From: Betaproteobacteria bacterium
GTDB lineage: Bacteria; Pseudomonadota; Gammaproteobacteria; Burkholderiales; JACQAP01
Assembly (NCBI GenBank): GCA_016194905.1
Contig: JACQAP010000005.1
Span: 269,114 to 333,113 of the forward strand
Direction: 5' to 3'
DNA: 64,000 nucleotides
Made by a program: the position numbers and the translations under genes. Shown here one piece after another: positions 9,159-17,887 of the stretch. Numbering within the stretch: the first letter of the stretch is position 1; each line of letters starts with the position of its first letter. Under the pieces are notes generated by a model. It was not told the origin of the DNA. It saw only the letters and a list, made by a program, of their open reading frames with translations, and ran no database searches.

Positions 9159-10421
9159 TCAGGCGATGCGCGCCGTACGTGCACTGCTGCCGGTGGCGAA
9201 CAAATCCCTCAAACTGAAGTCCAGTTCGCCATCTACCGTGGAAGATACGTTCGCAACCAGCTTTCGGATTGCGGCTTCTTCGCTGACGTCCGCGGCGTCC
9301 CGCCCGAACACGAACAGCTTGAAGATCTCCTTGACCGGGATACCACCCGCGTCGCGCGCAAGCACCCAGCCGTTGCCCTGGAGTTTCGCGACCCAGCCCG
9401 CAGCCACCAGCTTTTCCAGAATCGTCTCGGCGTCTTCCCACGACAATTTCAACGCCGTGCGCAACTGATGGAGGTTGAGCACATAGCCGTCCAGATAAGC
9501 CCGATAGAGCATCTTGAGAATTTCCATGGCTGCGACGAACTGCGCTCCCGGCGCCTGCTTGAGCAGTACGCCGCCGCTACGCCAGTAAGGCAGCACCGCC
9601 GTGATGACCGCAGCAAATACGACCACCACCCAGGACAGATAGATCCACATCAAGAGGATCGGCAGGCTGGCGAAAGTGCCGTAGACCAGTTTGTAGTTGC
9701 CAAAGTTGGCGATGAAATGGCCGAAGCCGATTTTCATGGCCTCGAACGCAAACGCGGCGATGATCCCGCCGACCACTGCGTCCAGGACAGTAACCTGGCG
9801 GTTCGGTACCGTACGATAGAGAAAGCCGAAGGCGACCGAAGTCAGGACCAGCGGCCCCAGTTTCAGGAACGCGACCACGAGTTCCGGCGCCTGCCTGCCG
9901 AGGCCCAATGACTGTGAAACCAGCCAGGAAGTCAGCGACAGGCTGCCGCCGATCAGCATGGGCCCGATGGTCAGCACCGACCAGTAGATCAATACCCGCT
10001 GGATCAGGGAGCGCGGCCGCTTGACCCGCCAGATGGTATTGAACGCGCGGTCGATGGTCAGCATCAGCATGATCGCCGTGACACCCAGCAGCACGATGCC
10101 AAGCGCGGTCAGTCTCGCCGCGTTTTCCGCGAACTGCTGCATGTAGACCGTAATCAATTTCGACGACCCGGCCGGCACCAGATTGCTGGCCACATAGGCC
10201 CGCAGCGTTTCGACGACGTTGTCGAATACCGGGAATGCCGTCATGACCGTGGCCATGATGGTGACCAGCGGCACCAGCGCGAGCAGCGTGGTGAACGTGA
10301 GGCTGCCGCAAAGCTGGAAGCAGCGCTCTTCCTTGAAGCGCCGGTAAACCAGCACGACGAAGTTCCCCAGTAACCGGAACTGGCGAACGATGTCCTTGAG
10401 AGAATGCAGATGCAGTTTCAT
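9159..10421 (-). CDS. YihY/RBN family inner membrane protein
   Basis: Polytopic membrane protein of 420 residues. The first part has about six hydrophobic segments typical of YihY/virulence factor BrkB proteins: GSLTFTTLLALVPLVTIMAT, LTALGIVLLGVTAIMLMLTI, and VLTIGPMLIGGSLSLTSWL, among others. A hydrophilic region of about 120 residues after residue 290 resembles a winged-helix-like cytoplasmic tail often found in the longer family members. The old name RNase BN is not supported as a function. The ATG at 10421 starts the conserved part. Confidence 0.9.
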   Translation of the reverse strand: MKLHLHSLKDIVRQFRLLGNFVVLVYRRFKEERCFQLCGSLTFTTLLALVPLVTIMATVMTAFPVFDNVVETLRAYVASNLVPAGSSKLITVYMQQFAENAARLTALGIVLLGVTAIMLMLTIDRAFNTIWRVKRPRSLIQRVLIYWSVLTIGPMLIGGSLSLTSWLVSQSLGLGRQAPELVVAFLKLGPLVLTSVAFGFLYRTVPNRQVTVLDAVVGGIIAAFAFEAMKIGFGHFIANFGNYKLVYGTFASLPILLMWIYLSWVVVVFAAVITAVLPYWRSGGVLLKQAPGAQFVAAMEILKMLYRAYLDGYVLNLHQLRTALKLSWEDAETILEKLVAAGWVAKLQGNGWVLARDAGGIPVKEIFKLFVFGRDAADVSEEAAIRKLVANVSSTVDGELDFSLRDLFATGSSARTARIA

Positions 10422-10426
10422 GATAG

Positions 10427-11071
<645 letters not shown>

Positions 11072-11084
11072 ACCGGAAGCGGAC

Positions 11085-11777
11085 ATGAGCCGCGGGTCGG
11101 ACGCACGCAGACTGGTGCGCAAGTTTGCAAGCGGTGTGCTGGCCACACAGTCTCTCAAATTTCCCGGATATCCGTACGCATCTTCGTTGCCGTTCTGCAC
11201 CGACCAGCGCGGCCGCGTCGTCGTGCTGATCAGCCATCTTGCAGAACATACCCAGAATGCGGACCGCGATCCGAAGGCAGGATTTCTGGTTTCTCCGCTG
11301 ACCCGCGATCTGCAGGAGCAGGCGCGCGTGAGCATGATCGGAGACATCGCGCCGGTCGATGACGCGGGAATCGCATCGCGTTACCTGCGCTTTTTCCCGG
11401 AGGCTCGACAATATCTGCAGATCGGCGGCTTCCGCTTCTTTCGCATCGAGCCCCGCTCGCTGCGCTATATCGCGGGATTCGGCAGCATCCACACGATCGC
11501 CGCCGAAACCTACCTCGCCCCGGCTTACCCGATCGCAGACGCCGAAGTCGATGTGATCGAGCACATGAACGTCGACCATGCGCACAATCTGCGTGACTAT
11601 TGCCGCCACGTCCATGGCAAAGCGCCGGTGAGCGTTGAGATGATCGGCGTTGACTGCGACGGGTTCGACGTGCGCGCTGACGACGAAGTACTGCGCATCG
11701 ACTTCGAGAACGAAGTGGAGGACTCCGACGAGGCGCGCACCGAACTGGTGAAGCTCGCGCAGGCGAGCCGCGCATGA
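11085..11777 (+). CDS. HugZ-like heme/pyridoxamine-phosphate-oxidase-fold protein
   Basis: Protein of 230 residues with an N-terminal split-barrel flavin-binding fold (RKFASGVLATQS to about residue 145) and a C-terminal DUF2470-type domain starting at VIEHMNVDHAHNLRDYCRH. This arrangement matches the HugZ/HutZ family, some of whose members degrade heme; others are of unknown function. No heme-uptake genes are nearby, so heme breakdown is not shown here. The ATG at 11085 was chosen because residues upstream of it are not conserved-looking and overlap wrbA. Its stop overlaps the next ATG (ATGA). Confidence 0.85.
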   Translation: MSRGSDARRLVRKFASGVLATQSLKFPGYPYASSLPFCTDQRGRVVVLISHLAEHTQNADRDPKAGFLVSPLTRDLQEQARVSMIGDIAPVDDAGIASRYLRFFPEARQYLQIGGFRFFRIEPRSLRYIAGFGSIHTIAAETYLAPAYPIADAEVDVIEHMNVDHAHNLRDYCRHVHGKAPVSVEMIGVDCDGFDVRADDEVLRIDFENEVEDSDEARTELVKLAQASRA

Positions 11778-12118
11778 TGCGCGTTGCCCAACTCATCGCC
11801 AGCGCGAGTCTCATCGCGCTCATCTTTCTGTGCGTTGCCTGGGAATTGTGGCTGGCACCGGTACGGACAGGCGGCTCGGCACTCGCCCTGAAAGCGCTGC
11901 CCCTGTTGCTGCCGCTGTTCGGCGTGCTGCGCGGCAAGCGTTACACCTACCAGTGGTCGTCGATGCTGATCCTTGCCTACTTCACGGAGGGTGTGGTGCG
12001 CGCGTGGAGCGAACGCGGATCAGGCCAGGTGATGGCGGTCGCCGAGATCGTGCTTTCTCTCTCTTTTTTCACCGCGGCCGTCTGGTACGCGCGCGCTTCA
12101 GCGAGGAAATCGGCTTGA
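11774..12118 (+). CDS. DUF2069 family small membrane protein
   Basis: Protein of 114 residues with four hydrophobic segments (about 6-26, 37-55, 60-78 and 88-107), as in the DUF2069 family of beta- and gammaproteobacteria. The motif GKRYTYQWSSMLILAYFTEG is the best conserved part of that family. It is translationally coupled to the hugZ-like gene by an ATGA overlap. Its function is unknown. In related genomes it commonly sits beside wrbA and yihY, which holds here too. Confidence 0.9.
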   Translation: MMRVAQLIASASLIALIFLCVAWELWLAPVRTGGSALALKALPLLLPLFGVLRGKRYTYQWSSMLILAYFTEGVVRAWSERGSGQVMAVAEIVLSLSFFTAAVWYARASARKSA

Positions 12119-12161
12119 ATTCGTCATCGATCGTCTTTCCTGGAACAGCCTGGCACCCCCT

Positions 12162-13052
12162 GTGACTACCTATCGCGGCCGATTCGCGCCGACGCCTTCG
12201 GGACCCCTGCACTTCGGCTCGATGGTGGCCGCGGTTGGAAGCTACCTGGACGCAAAATCGCACGGCGGGACCTGGGCATTGCGCATCGATGATCTGGATC
12301 CTCCGCGGGTCGCGCCCGGTGCGGTCGACTCGATCTTTCGATGCCTGGAAAAATTTCAGATGCACTGGGATGGCGAAGTCGTATTTCAGAGCGCGCGCAC
12401 GGGGGCCTACCAGGAGGCTCTGGATCAACTACGCAACCGGGGTCTCGTCTACGCCTGCGCTTGCAGCCGCATAGAGATCGGCGATGCCGGATTGGACGGA
12501 CCGGTCTATCCCGGGACCTGCCGCAAGGGCTTGCCGCCGGGACGCGAAGCGCGAGCGTGGCGCGTGCGCACAGGAGATTCAGCAATCGAATTCGTGGATC
12601 TCCTGCAGGGTCGCGTGCGTCAGAATCTCGACCGCGAGATCGGCGACTTCGTGCTCTTTCGCGCCGATCAGGTATTCGCCTATCACCTCGCCTGCGCGGT
12701 CGACGATTCCGCGCAAGGCATCACGCATGTGGTGCGCGGCGCCGACCTGATGGCCTCGACCCCGCGGCAGATTTATCTGCAACGATTGCTGCGTCTGCCC
12801 ACGCCGAACTACCTGCACCTGCCGATCGCGCTCAACGCGGCAGGCGAAAAACTTTCGAAGCAGACCCTCGCCGATCCCGTGGAGCCGGATCGCGCAGCGG
12901 TCATCCTTGCCGATGTCCTGAGATTCCTGAAGCACTCACCGCCCGATGAGGTTTCCGCTGACGGCGTTTCTGCCCTGTGGCGCTGGGCTCTGGAGAACTG
13001 GAGACGCGATCGGCTGCCTGATGTTGTGAGCGCAGGCGCTCCTGCCGTCTAA
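12162..13052 (+). CDS. gluQ: Glutamyl-Q tRNA(Asp) synthetase
   Basis: GluRS paralog that attaches glutamate to the queuosine base of tRNA-Asp; it lacks the anticodon-binding half. The class I signature is in RFAPTPSGPLHFGSMV, where HFGS replaces HIGH. Zinc-ligand candidates are CACSR and PGTCRKG, and the second class I motif is KLSKQ. Length is 296 residues, as expected for GluQRS. It starts with GTG and there is no clear ribosome-binding site, so the start is slightly uncertain. It converges on the YafJ-type gene with a 4-base overlap. Confidence 0.93.
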   Translation: MTTYRGRFAPTPSGPLHFGSMVAAVGSYLDAKSHGGTWALRIDDLDPPRVAPGAVDSIFRCLEKFQMHWDGEVVFQSARTGAYQEALDQLRNRGLVYACACSRIEIGDAGLDGPVYPGTCRKGLPPGREARAWRVRTGDSAIEFVDLLQGRVRQNLDREIGDFVLFRADQVFAYHLACAVDDSAQGITHVVRGADLMASTPRQIYLQRLLRLPTPNYLHLPIALNAAGEKLSKQTLADPVEPDRAAVILADVLRFLKHSPPDEVSADGVSALWRWALENWRRDRLPDVVSAGAPAV

Positions 13053-13819
13053 AGGGACAGCGGAACCCCGTCCTGAAAAGCAACCAGCTGGCCGGCAGAG
13101 AATGGCACCCAGTGTTCATTATCGGTGAGAGGCTCGGTAGCAACGATTGCAATGCGATCGTTCGGCGTGGTCACCTGGCTGAAGTCCACCTCGATATCCT
13201 GGTCCTTCAGGTGGGCAGTCGTGAATGGGGCATGCCGCAATACGTAGGACAGATTGTCGGTGCAGTAGGCGAACAGGTAGTCGCCATTGGACAGGATGTA
13301 GTTGAATTTTCCATGCCTGGCGATTTCCGCGGACAATGTCGCAATGGTGCCGCAGAGTTCCGCAAGAGGCGGCTGCCCGTCCGGGTAACGCACTCGCAAG
13401 GTGCCGAGCAGATGACAAAACGCATGCTCGCTATCGGTGGAGCCGACCGGCCGGTAGTGGCTGCCGAATTCCGGGCTGAAATTTTCCAGAGTCCCGTTGT
13501 GCGCGAAAATCCAGTACCGTCCCCATAACTCGCGCATGAAGGGGTGAGTATTGACCAACGCCACCGCGCCACGAGTCGCCTTGCGTATGTGCGCAATGAC
13601 GTTCTGGCTGCGTATCGGATAAGTTGCAATCAGCGCGGCGACCGGTGAGTCCGCCGCGGGCCGTGAATCCACGAACATGCGGCATCCGGGGCCTTCGAAG
13701 AAGGCCACTCCAAAACCGTCCGCATGGTCTGCCGTGCGACCACCGCGCTGATGGAAGCCGCGAAAGGAGAAGCAGATGTCCGTTGGAACATTGCAGTTCA
13801 TCCCCATCAACTGGCACAT
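13049..13819 (-). CDS. Class II glutamine amidotransferase, YafJ type
   Basis: N-terminal-nucleophile glutamine amidotransferase domain protein of 256 residues. The mature catalytic residue is Cys2 (MCQLMGMN), which fixes the ATG at 13819. HADGFGVAFFEG, HIRKATRG, NTHPF and FAHNGTL are the glutamine-binding and oxyanion motifs. The family is widespread, but the acceptor of the released ammonia is unknown. It stands alone on its strand, divergent from the O-methyltransferase. Confidence 0.92.
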   Translation of the reverse strand: MCQLMGMNCNVPTDICFSFRGFHQRGGRTADHADGFGVAFFEGPGCRMFVDSRPAADSPVAALIATYPIRSQNVIAHIRKATRGAVALVNTHPFMRELWGRYWIFAHNGTLENFSPEFGSHYRPVGSTDSEHAFCHLLGTLRVRYPDGQPPLAELCGTIATLSAEIARHGKFNYILSNGDYLFAYCTDNLSYVLRHAPFTTAHLKDQDIEVDFSQVTTPNDRIAIVATEPLTDNEHWVPFSAGQLVAFQDGVPLSL

Positions 13820-13887
13820 TGAATTAGATCGCCTTCCTTTGTTGATCCGATGCGCGGCACCTATGCGCCTTCCGATTATCTCCCGTC

Positions 13888-14550
13888 ATGGCCAATAAAA
13901 CGCTTTCGCTTTCCAACGCGCTCTACACCTATCTGGTTGAGCACTCGGTACGGGAGCCCGAAATCCTGCAGCGGCTGCGCGCAGAAACCGCAGAAGACAG
14001 GATGTCGATGATGCAAATCGGTCCGGAGCAGGGCCAGTTCATGCAGCTTCTGGTCAGGCTCATGGGCGCGAAGAACTGCCTCGAAGTCGGGGTATTCACT
14101 GGTTACAGCAGCCTGGCCGTAGCGCTTGTCCTGCCCCCCGACGGCCGCATTGTGGCGTGCGACGTGTCGGAAAAATGGACCGCGATAGCGCGGAAATACT
14201 GGATGGAGGCGGGAGTAGCCGCCAAGATCGACCTGAGAATCGCGCCGGCATTGTCCACGCTCGATGAATTGATTGCATCCGGAAAAGCCGGTTCTTTCGA
14301 TTTCGCATTCATCGATGCGGACAAGATCAACTATCTCCCTTACTACGAGCGGGCGCTCACTTTAGTGCGGACTGGCGGCCTGATCGCCGTGGACAACACC
14401 CTATGGGGCGGACAAGTAATTGATAAGAAATCAAAAAGTGATGATACCCAAGCTATAAGGCAGTTCAATGATCGGCTCCGAACCGATTTACGCATTCATC
14501 TCTCGCTGTTGCCCATCGGCGATGGCGTCACCCTCGCCCTCAAATTGTAA
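13888..14550 (+). CDS. Class I SAM-dependent O-methyltransferase (caffeoyl-CoA OMT type)
   Basis: Methyltransferase of 220 residues in the catechol/caffeoyl-CoA O-methyltransferase family, which needs a divalent metal. The SAM loop is LEVGVFTGYSSLAVAL, the acidic strand is VACDVSEKW, and the metal-binding region is FDFAFIDADKINYLPYYE followed by DNTLWGG. Substrates of bacterial members are mostly undefined catechol-like compounds. A hairpin with a T tract about 60 bases downstream ends the unit, so the gene is likely monocistronic. Confidence 0.93.
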   Translation: MANKTLSLSNALYTYLVEHSVREPEILQRLRAETAEDRMSMMQIGPEQGQFMQLLVRLMGAKNCLEVGVFTGYSSLAVALVLPPDGRIVACDVSEKWTAIARKYWMEAGVAAKIDLRIAPALSTLDELIASGKAGSFDFAFIDADKINYLPYYERALTLVRTGGLIAVDNTLWGGQVIDKKSKSDDTQAIRQFNDRLRTDLRIHLSLLPIGDGVTLALKL

Positions 14551-14608
14551 GACTGAAGAATTATATTATTCAATGACTTAATCCATACCACTGGCCACTT
14601 CCCTCATT

Positions 14609-14630
14609 TTGCTGCGAAGCAGCAATTTTT
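14609..14630 (+). terminator. Rho-independent terminator after the O-methyltransferase
   Basis: TTGCTGC (14609-14615) and GCAGCAA (14619-14625) form a perfect 7-bp stem around a GAA loop, followed directly by TTTTT. It would end the O-methyltransferase transcript before the phasin promoter. Confidence 0.8.
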
Positions 14631-14656
14631 ATCTCTTTAGGCTAAAATTCCTTGAC

Positions 14657-14685
14657 TTGAGAGTTCTCTGAGAGAAAAATAGAAT
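14657..14685 (+). promoter_or_regulatory. Sigma-70-type promoter of the phasin gene
   Basis: TTGAGA at 14657-14662 and TAGAAT at 14680-14685 are separated by 17 bases, each matching the consensus at five of six positions. Transcription would start near 14692. Confidence 0.6.
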
Positions 14686-14688
14686 TTG

Positions 14689-14697
14689 TGCAATGCA
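14689..14697. promoter_or_regulatory. Possible operator over the phasin transcription start
   Basis: TGCA-A-TGCA is a short palindrome at the predicted transcription start, and a third TGCA follows at 14705-14708. Phasin genes are commonly repressed by PhaR, which binds TGCA-rich DNA in several species. Assigning this site to PhaR is inference; no phaR gene is in the window. Confidence 0.35.
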
Positions 14698-14751
14698 ACA
14701 TTAATGCAGGTCCCGAGTCTCTTACAACTCTCACCGTGAAAGGATTTCGCC

Positions 14752-15273
14752 ATGATCACCAAACCGGAACAAGTCGCTGCAGCCGGGAAAGCGCAATTGG
14801 ACGCCACCGTGCGTTTCGCCACCATTGCCGCCGAAGGCGCCGAAAAGCTCCTGAATTTACAACTCAAGAATGCCAGGATCACCTTTAATGAAGCAGTGAA
14901 TAGTGCCAAGGCGCTCACCGAGCTGAAAGACGTATCGGAAGTGGCATCGTGGGCCGGAACCAGTTTCCAGCCCAGCCTGGACAAAGCCGCCGCGTATGCC
15001 AAAAGCTTTTACGACGTCGCCACCGGCACGCAACAGGAAATCAGCGCTCTGCTCGAAGAGCAGGTCGCCCAGTTCAACAAGTATGTGTCCGTGGCACTGG
15101 ATACCGCTTTGCAGTCCGCTCCGGCGGGGTCTGAAGCGGCTGTCGCAGCGGCAAAGTCGGTCATTGACGTTGCCCATTCCCTGTACGACACCGTTTCCAA
15201 AGCGACTAAGCAACTTTCCTCGCTGACGGAAACGAACGTCGCAGCCGCCAGCAGCAAAAAGAAGGCTTCTTAA
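14752..15273 (+). CDS. Phasin family protein
   Basis: Polyhydroxyalkanoate granule surface protein of 173 residues, without a signal peptide. It is an almost continuous amphipathic helix rich in Ala, Lys and Glu. The phasin core segment is LDATVRFATIAAEGAEKLL followed by NLQLKNARITFNEAV, and the C-terminus is Ala/Ser/Lys-rich (AAASSKKKAS). AAAGGA lies 8 bases before the ATG. The gene has its own promoter and terminator, consistent with strong monocistronic expression. It implies that the cell stores PHA, although no phaC synthase is in the window. Confidence 0.93.
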   Translation: MITKPEQVAAAGKAQLDATVRFATIAAEGAEKLLNLQLKNARITFNEAVNSAKALTELKDVSEVASWAGTSFQPSLDKAAAYAKSFYDVATGTQQEISALLEEQVAQFNKYVSVALDTALQSAPAGSEAAVAAAKSVIDVAHSLYDTVSKATKQLSSLTETNVAAASSKKKAS

Positions 15274-15289
15274 GCGCTTAAGATTTGGA

Positions 15290-15319
15290 AAAAGCTCCGG
15301 GATTCCGGGGCTTTTTTTT
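15290..15319 (+). terminator. Rho-independent terminator after the phasin gene
   Basis: AAAAAGCTCCGG, the loop GATT, then CCGGGGCTTTTTTT form a G+C-rich stem of about 9-10 bp flanked by A and T tracts. It starts 17 bases after the phasin stop. Confidence 0.9.
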
Positions 15320-15607
15320 ATTTGGCGGCCTCGACACCCGAATCGCCTAGCGCGAGACCGGATACCCGGTTGCGAGCATCGCGCGTGGTCCGATAAAGGG
15401 CTGATCGGCGGGTCGAATGACTTCGGCGACATTGGCCGTTGGCCACGTTTTGCCGGGCTACACCCATGCTCCCTGTGACCATCGGCGAAATACTGCGGGC
15501 CTGGTCTCCTCAGCCAGCTTCTGGCGCGAGCCCCGGGGTCGCATTCACCGTACGGCAGTTGTGCCGGCCGTACGAGCCCCTAACAATATCGGAACGGGAG
15601 ACGATCC
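15320..15607. other. Intergenic stretch without a recognisable gene
   Basis: Between the phasin terminator and the end of the convergent anti-sigma-like gene I see no convincing ORF, RNA gene, repeat or promoter. Open frames here are short and lack family motifs and ribosome-binding sites. Confidence 0.5.
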
Positions 15608-16405
15608 TCAGCGCTGATCCGGCGGCAGCAATGCCTGGAGGCGTTCAGGAAGCGGATAGTGGGGATATTGTTGCCGGAAACCGAGCAATTGCCGGCGTGC
15701 CTCGGCCTCCTTGCCGTCGCGTAGCAAGTCATCGATCTTTCCGAGCCAGTCCCGAGGCTGGGCCGGCGCGGCGGCGTCTTCTTTGCGCAGCGCCTGGGCG
15801 CTTGGGCTGGATTCCGTGGCAGCATCGGCCAACGCCTTGGCCTTCTTGCTCGAGGAGAAGTCGCCGGATTCGGCAATCCGGGACTGTTCCTGTTCAGCGG
15901 ACTTGGCCCGCCCGGCAACGACCGGCGCAGCCGGAACTGGAGCAGGCGGCGCCGCTGTGCCGGATGCGGCATTTTCCTGCGCTGCGACCAATTCATCCCG
16001 CGCGAGCGGCTCGCGATCCGGGCGCGTGCTACGCTCGCGGGAAGGCCGGTCTTCACGATGATAGTCCGCTCGCGCCTTGGGTTGCGTCTTCATTGCCAGT
16101 TGCGGCGGCGCCGACTTCGCCAGCTTTGCTTCATCGGCTGTGGGCCGGTCGAGGGACGTCAGCGGCGGTTCGTTATCGCGCACAAGCAGTACAAGGGAAA
16201 CGCCGATGACGAGCATGGCGGCAATCGATGCCGGCATCTGCCAGTTGCGCCGTTGCCGTGATGACTCCACTTCGCGACGGGCGTCCGCCAGGACAGCAGC
16301 ATCCAGCCGCGCCGACGGTTCATCCTCCGCGCCAGCGCGGTAGCGCTCGGAGACTTCCGAACTCATCTTTTCCAGCTCGCGGTCTTCAGGCGACGTCGGC
16401 TTCAT
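15608..16405 (-). CDS. Anti-sigma factor-like single-pass membrane protein
   Basis: Protein of 265 residues: a short acidic cytoplasmic N-terminus (about 1-50), one membrane helix (MPASIAAMLVIGVSLVLLV, about 57-75), then a long Pro/Ala/Lys-rich periplasmic region with low complexity, ending in a possible helical repeat (LGKIDDLLRDGKEAEARRQL). The ATG at 16405 lies inside the end of the ECF sigma gene (20-base overlap), which strongly suggests it is the sigma factor's membrane regulator. No zinc-finger anti-sigma motif (H-x3-C-x2-C) is present, so assignment rests on context and topology. Confidence 0.65.
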   Translation of the reverse strand: MKPTSPEDRELEKMSSEVSERYRAGAEDEPSARLDAAVLADARREVESSRQRRNWQMPASIAAMLVIGVSLVLLVRDNEPPLTSLDRPTADEAKLAKSAPPQLAMKTQPKARADYHREDRPSRERSTRPDREPLARDELVAAQENAASGTAAPPAPVPAAPVVAGRAKSAEQEQSRIAESGDFSSSKKAKALADAATESSPSAQALRKEDAAAPAQPRDWLGKIDDLLRDGKEAEARRQLLGFRQQYPHYPLPERLQALLPPDQR

Positions 16406-16985
16406 GCTCGATTCCCTCGCGCAACTTGGCGAGCGCATAGCGCAAGCGGCTTTTGACGGTTTCCCTTCCGGCACCGGTCACAGTGGCAATTTCCTCCAGC
16501 GTCAGGCCGCCTTCTTCGTGCAATAGAAAAACTTCGCGCTGTTCAGGCGGCAGTAGCGCCAGCGCATTCAGAAGTCTCGCAGCCGATTGACGCAGCGCCA
16601 CGACGCGCTCGGGTTGATCCCGGGCGGGACCCGCCACGTGGTTGACTTCGTCCGGATCGTCATCGAGCGAGATCAGATGCAGCGGCGTCTTGCGGCGAAA
16701 ATGGTCGATCACGCAATTATGGGCGACGTGATAAAGAAAAGTCGAAAACCGCGCCTCGACGCGATAGCGCACTCGCGAGGAAATGATGTTCATCCAGATT
16801 TCCTGGAACACTTCCTCGGCGGCGGAGCGCAACCCAACCTGGCGCAGCACATAGCGGAACACCCCGCCGCGATGGCGCCCATATAACTCATCGAACGCCG
16901 CGGCATCGCCGTCGCGGTAGCGCAGCATCAACTGCTCGTCGGAGACGGGTTCGGCGGTCACGAGCGCCAGTCTAGCCGGAAGCAT
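16386..16985 (-). CDS. ECF RNA polymerase sigma factor
   Basis: Extracytoplasmic-function sigma-70 factor of 199 residues. Region 2 is at about 25-95 (AAFDELYGRHRGGVFRYVLR, AEEVFQEIWMNI, FSTFLYHVAHNCVIDHFRR), and region 4 at about 135-190 (LPPEQREVFLLHEEGGLTLE, then EIATVTGAGRETVKSRLRYA). The downstream gene overlaps its end and encodes a likely membrane regulator; an exported protein gene lies 43 bases upstream. It probably responds to an envelope signal. The signal and target promoters are unknown. Confidence 0.92.
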   Translation of the reverse strand: MLPARLALVTAEPVSDEQLMLRYRDGDAAAFDELYGRHRGGVFRYVLRQVGLRSAAEEVFQEIWMNIISSRVRYRVEARFSTFLYHVAHNCVIDHFRRKTPLHLISLDDDPDEVNHVAGPARDQPERVVALRQSAARLLNALALLPPEQREVFLLHEEGGLTLEEIATVTGAGRETVKSRLRYALAKLREGIEHEADVA

Positions 16986-17028
16986 TGTTCATGACACCGT
17001 TGCGTGGCCTGGGTTGCCCGGCCCGCGA

Positions 17029-17772
17029 CTATCCCCGCTCCGGCGGGTCCGGAACGAATCCGCCCGGGAAAGGCGAAGGCAGCTTGCGCTCCTCGCGTAT
17101 CACGCCGCGGGCGACCAGATTGGCGTAGGTGTCATAGTGGATGGCGATGACCTCCGCCGGCAGCTCCGATTCGCGCTCGAATTCGACGTAACGCGCGGGA
17201 GCATCCTGGCTGCGGCCGTGGCCGGTACCGATTTTTTTCTCTGCCGCCGGTGGAGTGGCCGAGCGTGGCGCACTGTCGTTGGAAGCACCGGCTTCGGCGC
17301 GCGCCTTCGGTTGCTCCAGCTCTGCCAGCGGCTCCGGCTTGCGCCGGAACAACGCAACGCCGATCACGCCCACGTTGTCCGGGCGGCCCGTACGGGCGGC
17401 GTAGGAATCGCCTAGATCGGTGAAATAGAACGCGGCGATTTTCTCCAGGCTCTTGCGCCAGCCTGCGATGGACAACGGCCTCCCGCGCTCGATCACATAG
17501 CCGCTTTGCGCAGACGCCGCGGTTTCGCCCGTTACGACATTCACGCCGTCGACGGACACCACCGCGAGCAGATCACCGCGATCGCGGTTGCGGATGGTGA
17601 CCTGGTACTCGTTGCCAGGCCGGCCGGCTACGAACCAATGGCCACCGCTTTCATATATCGGCAGCGTGCGTCCGGCCGCACGATCGTAGATTTCGACGTC
17701 GGCCAGGCGGCCGGCCGCCAGCACCGGGCCGGCAAGCAGGAACAGGCAGAGGAACTGCAGGAAGCGTTTCAT
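17029..17772 (-). CDS. Exported protein of unknown function upstream of an ECF sigma gene
   Basis: Protein of 247 residues with a clear signal peptide (MKRFLQFLCLFLLAGPVLAA), so periplasmic or surface located. The middle part, about residues 25-140, looks like a beta-rich domain (YQVTIRNRDRGDLLAVVSVD) seen in uncharacterised exported proteins. The C-terminal third is Glu/Pro-rich. AAAGGGG precedes the ATG at 17772. It is 43 bases upstream of the sigma factor on the same strand and may be part of the signalling unit or its own target. I do not recognise a named family. Confidence 0.75.
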   Translation of the reverse strand: MKRFLQFLCLFLLAGPVLAAGRLADVEIYDRAAGRTLPIYESGGHWFVAGRPGNEYQVTIRNRDRGDLLAVVSVDGVNVVTGETAASAQSGYVIERGRPLSIAGWRKSLEKIAAFYFTDLGDSYAARTGRPDNVGVIGVALFRRKPEPLAELEQPKARAEAGASNDSAPRSATPPAAEKKIGTGHGRSQDAPARYVEFERESELPAEVIAIHYDTYANLVARGVIREERKLPSPFPGGFVPDPPERG

Positions 17773-17887
17773 GGTGTGCCCCTTTCGATGTGAACACCAC
17801 TGTAAACGCAGGGTTGGAAAAAACGGGGTTAAAGAAAAACCGAAATCGGTGACTGGCAAGGGGTGACCAACAGATACCGCTCGAACC

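Noticed and set aside
15439-16209. Plus-strand frame of 256 codons across the anti-sigma-like gene
   Set aside because: Composition is Arg/Pro-rich with no motif, and it runs antisense to a gene coupled to the ECF sigma factor.
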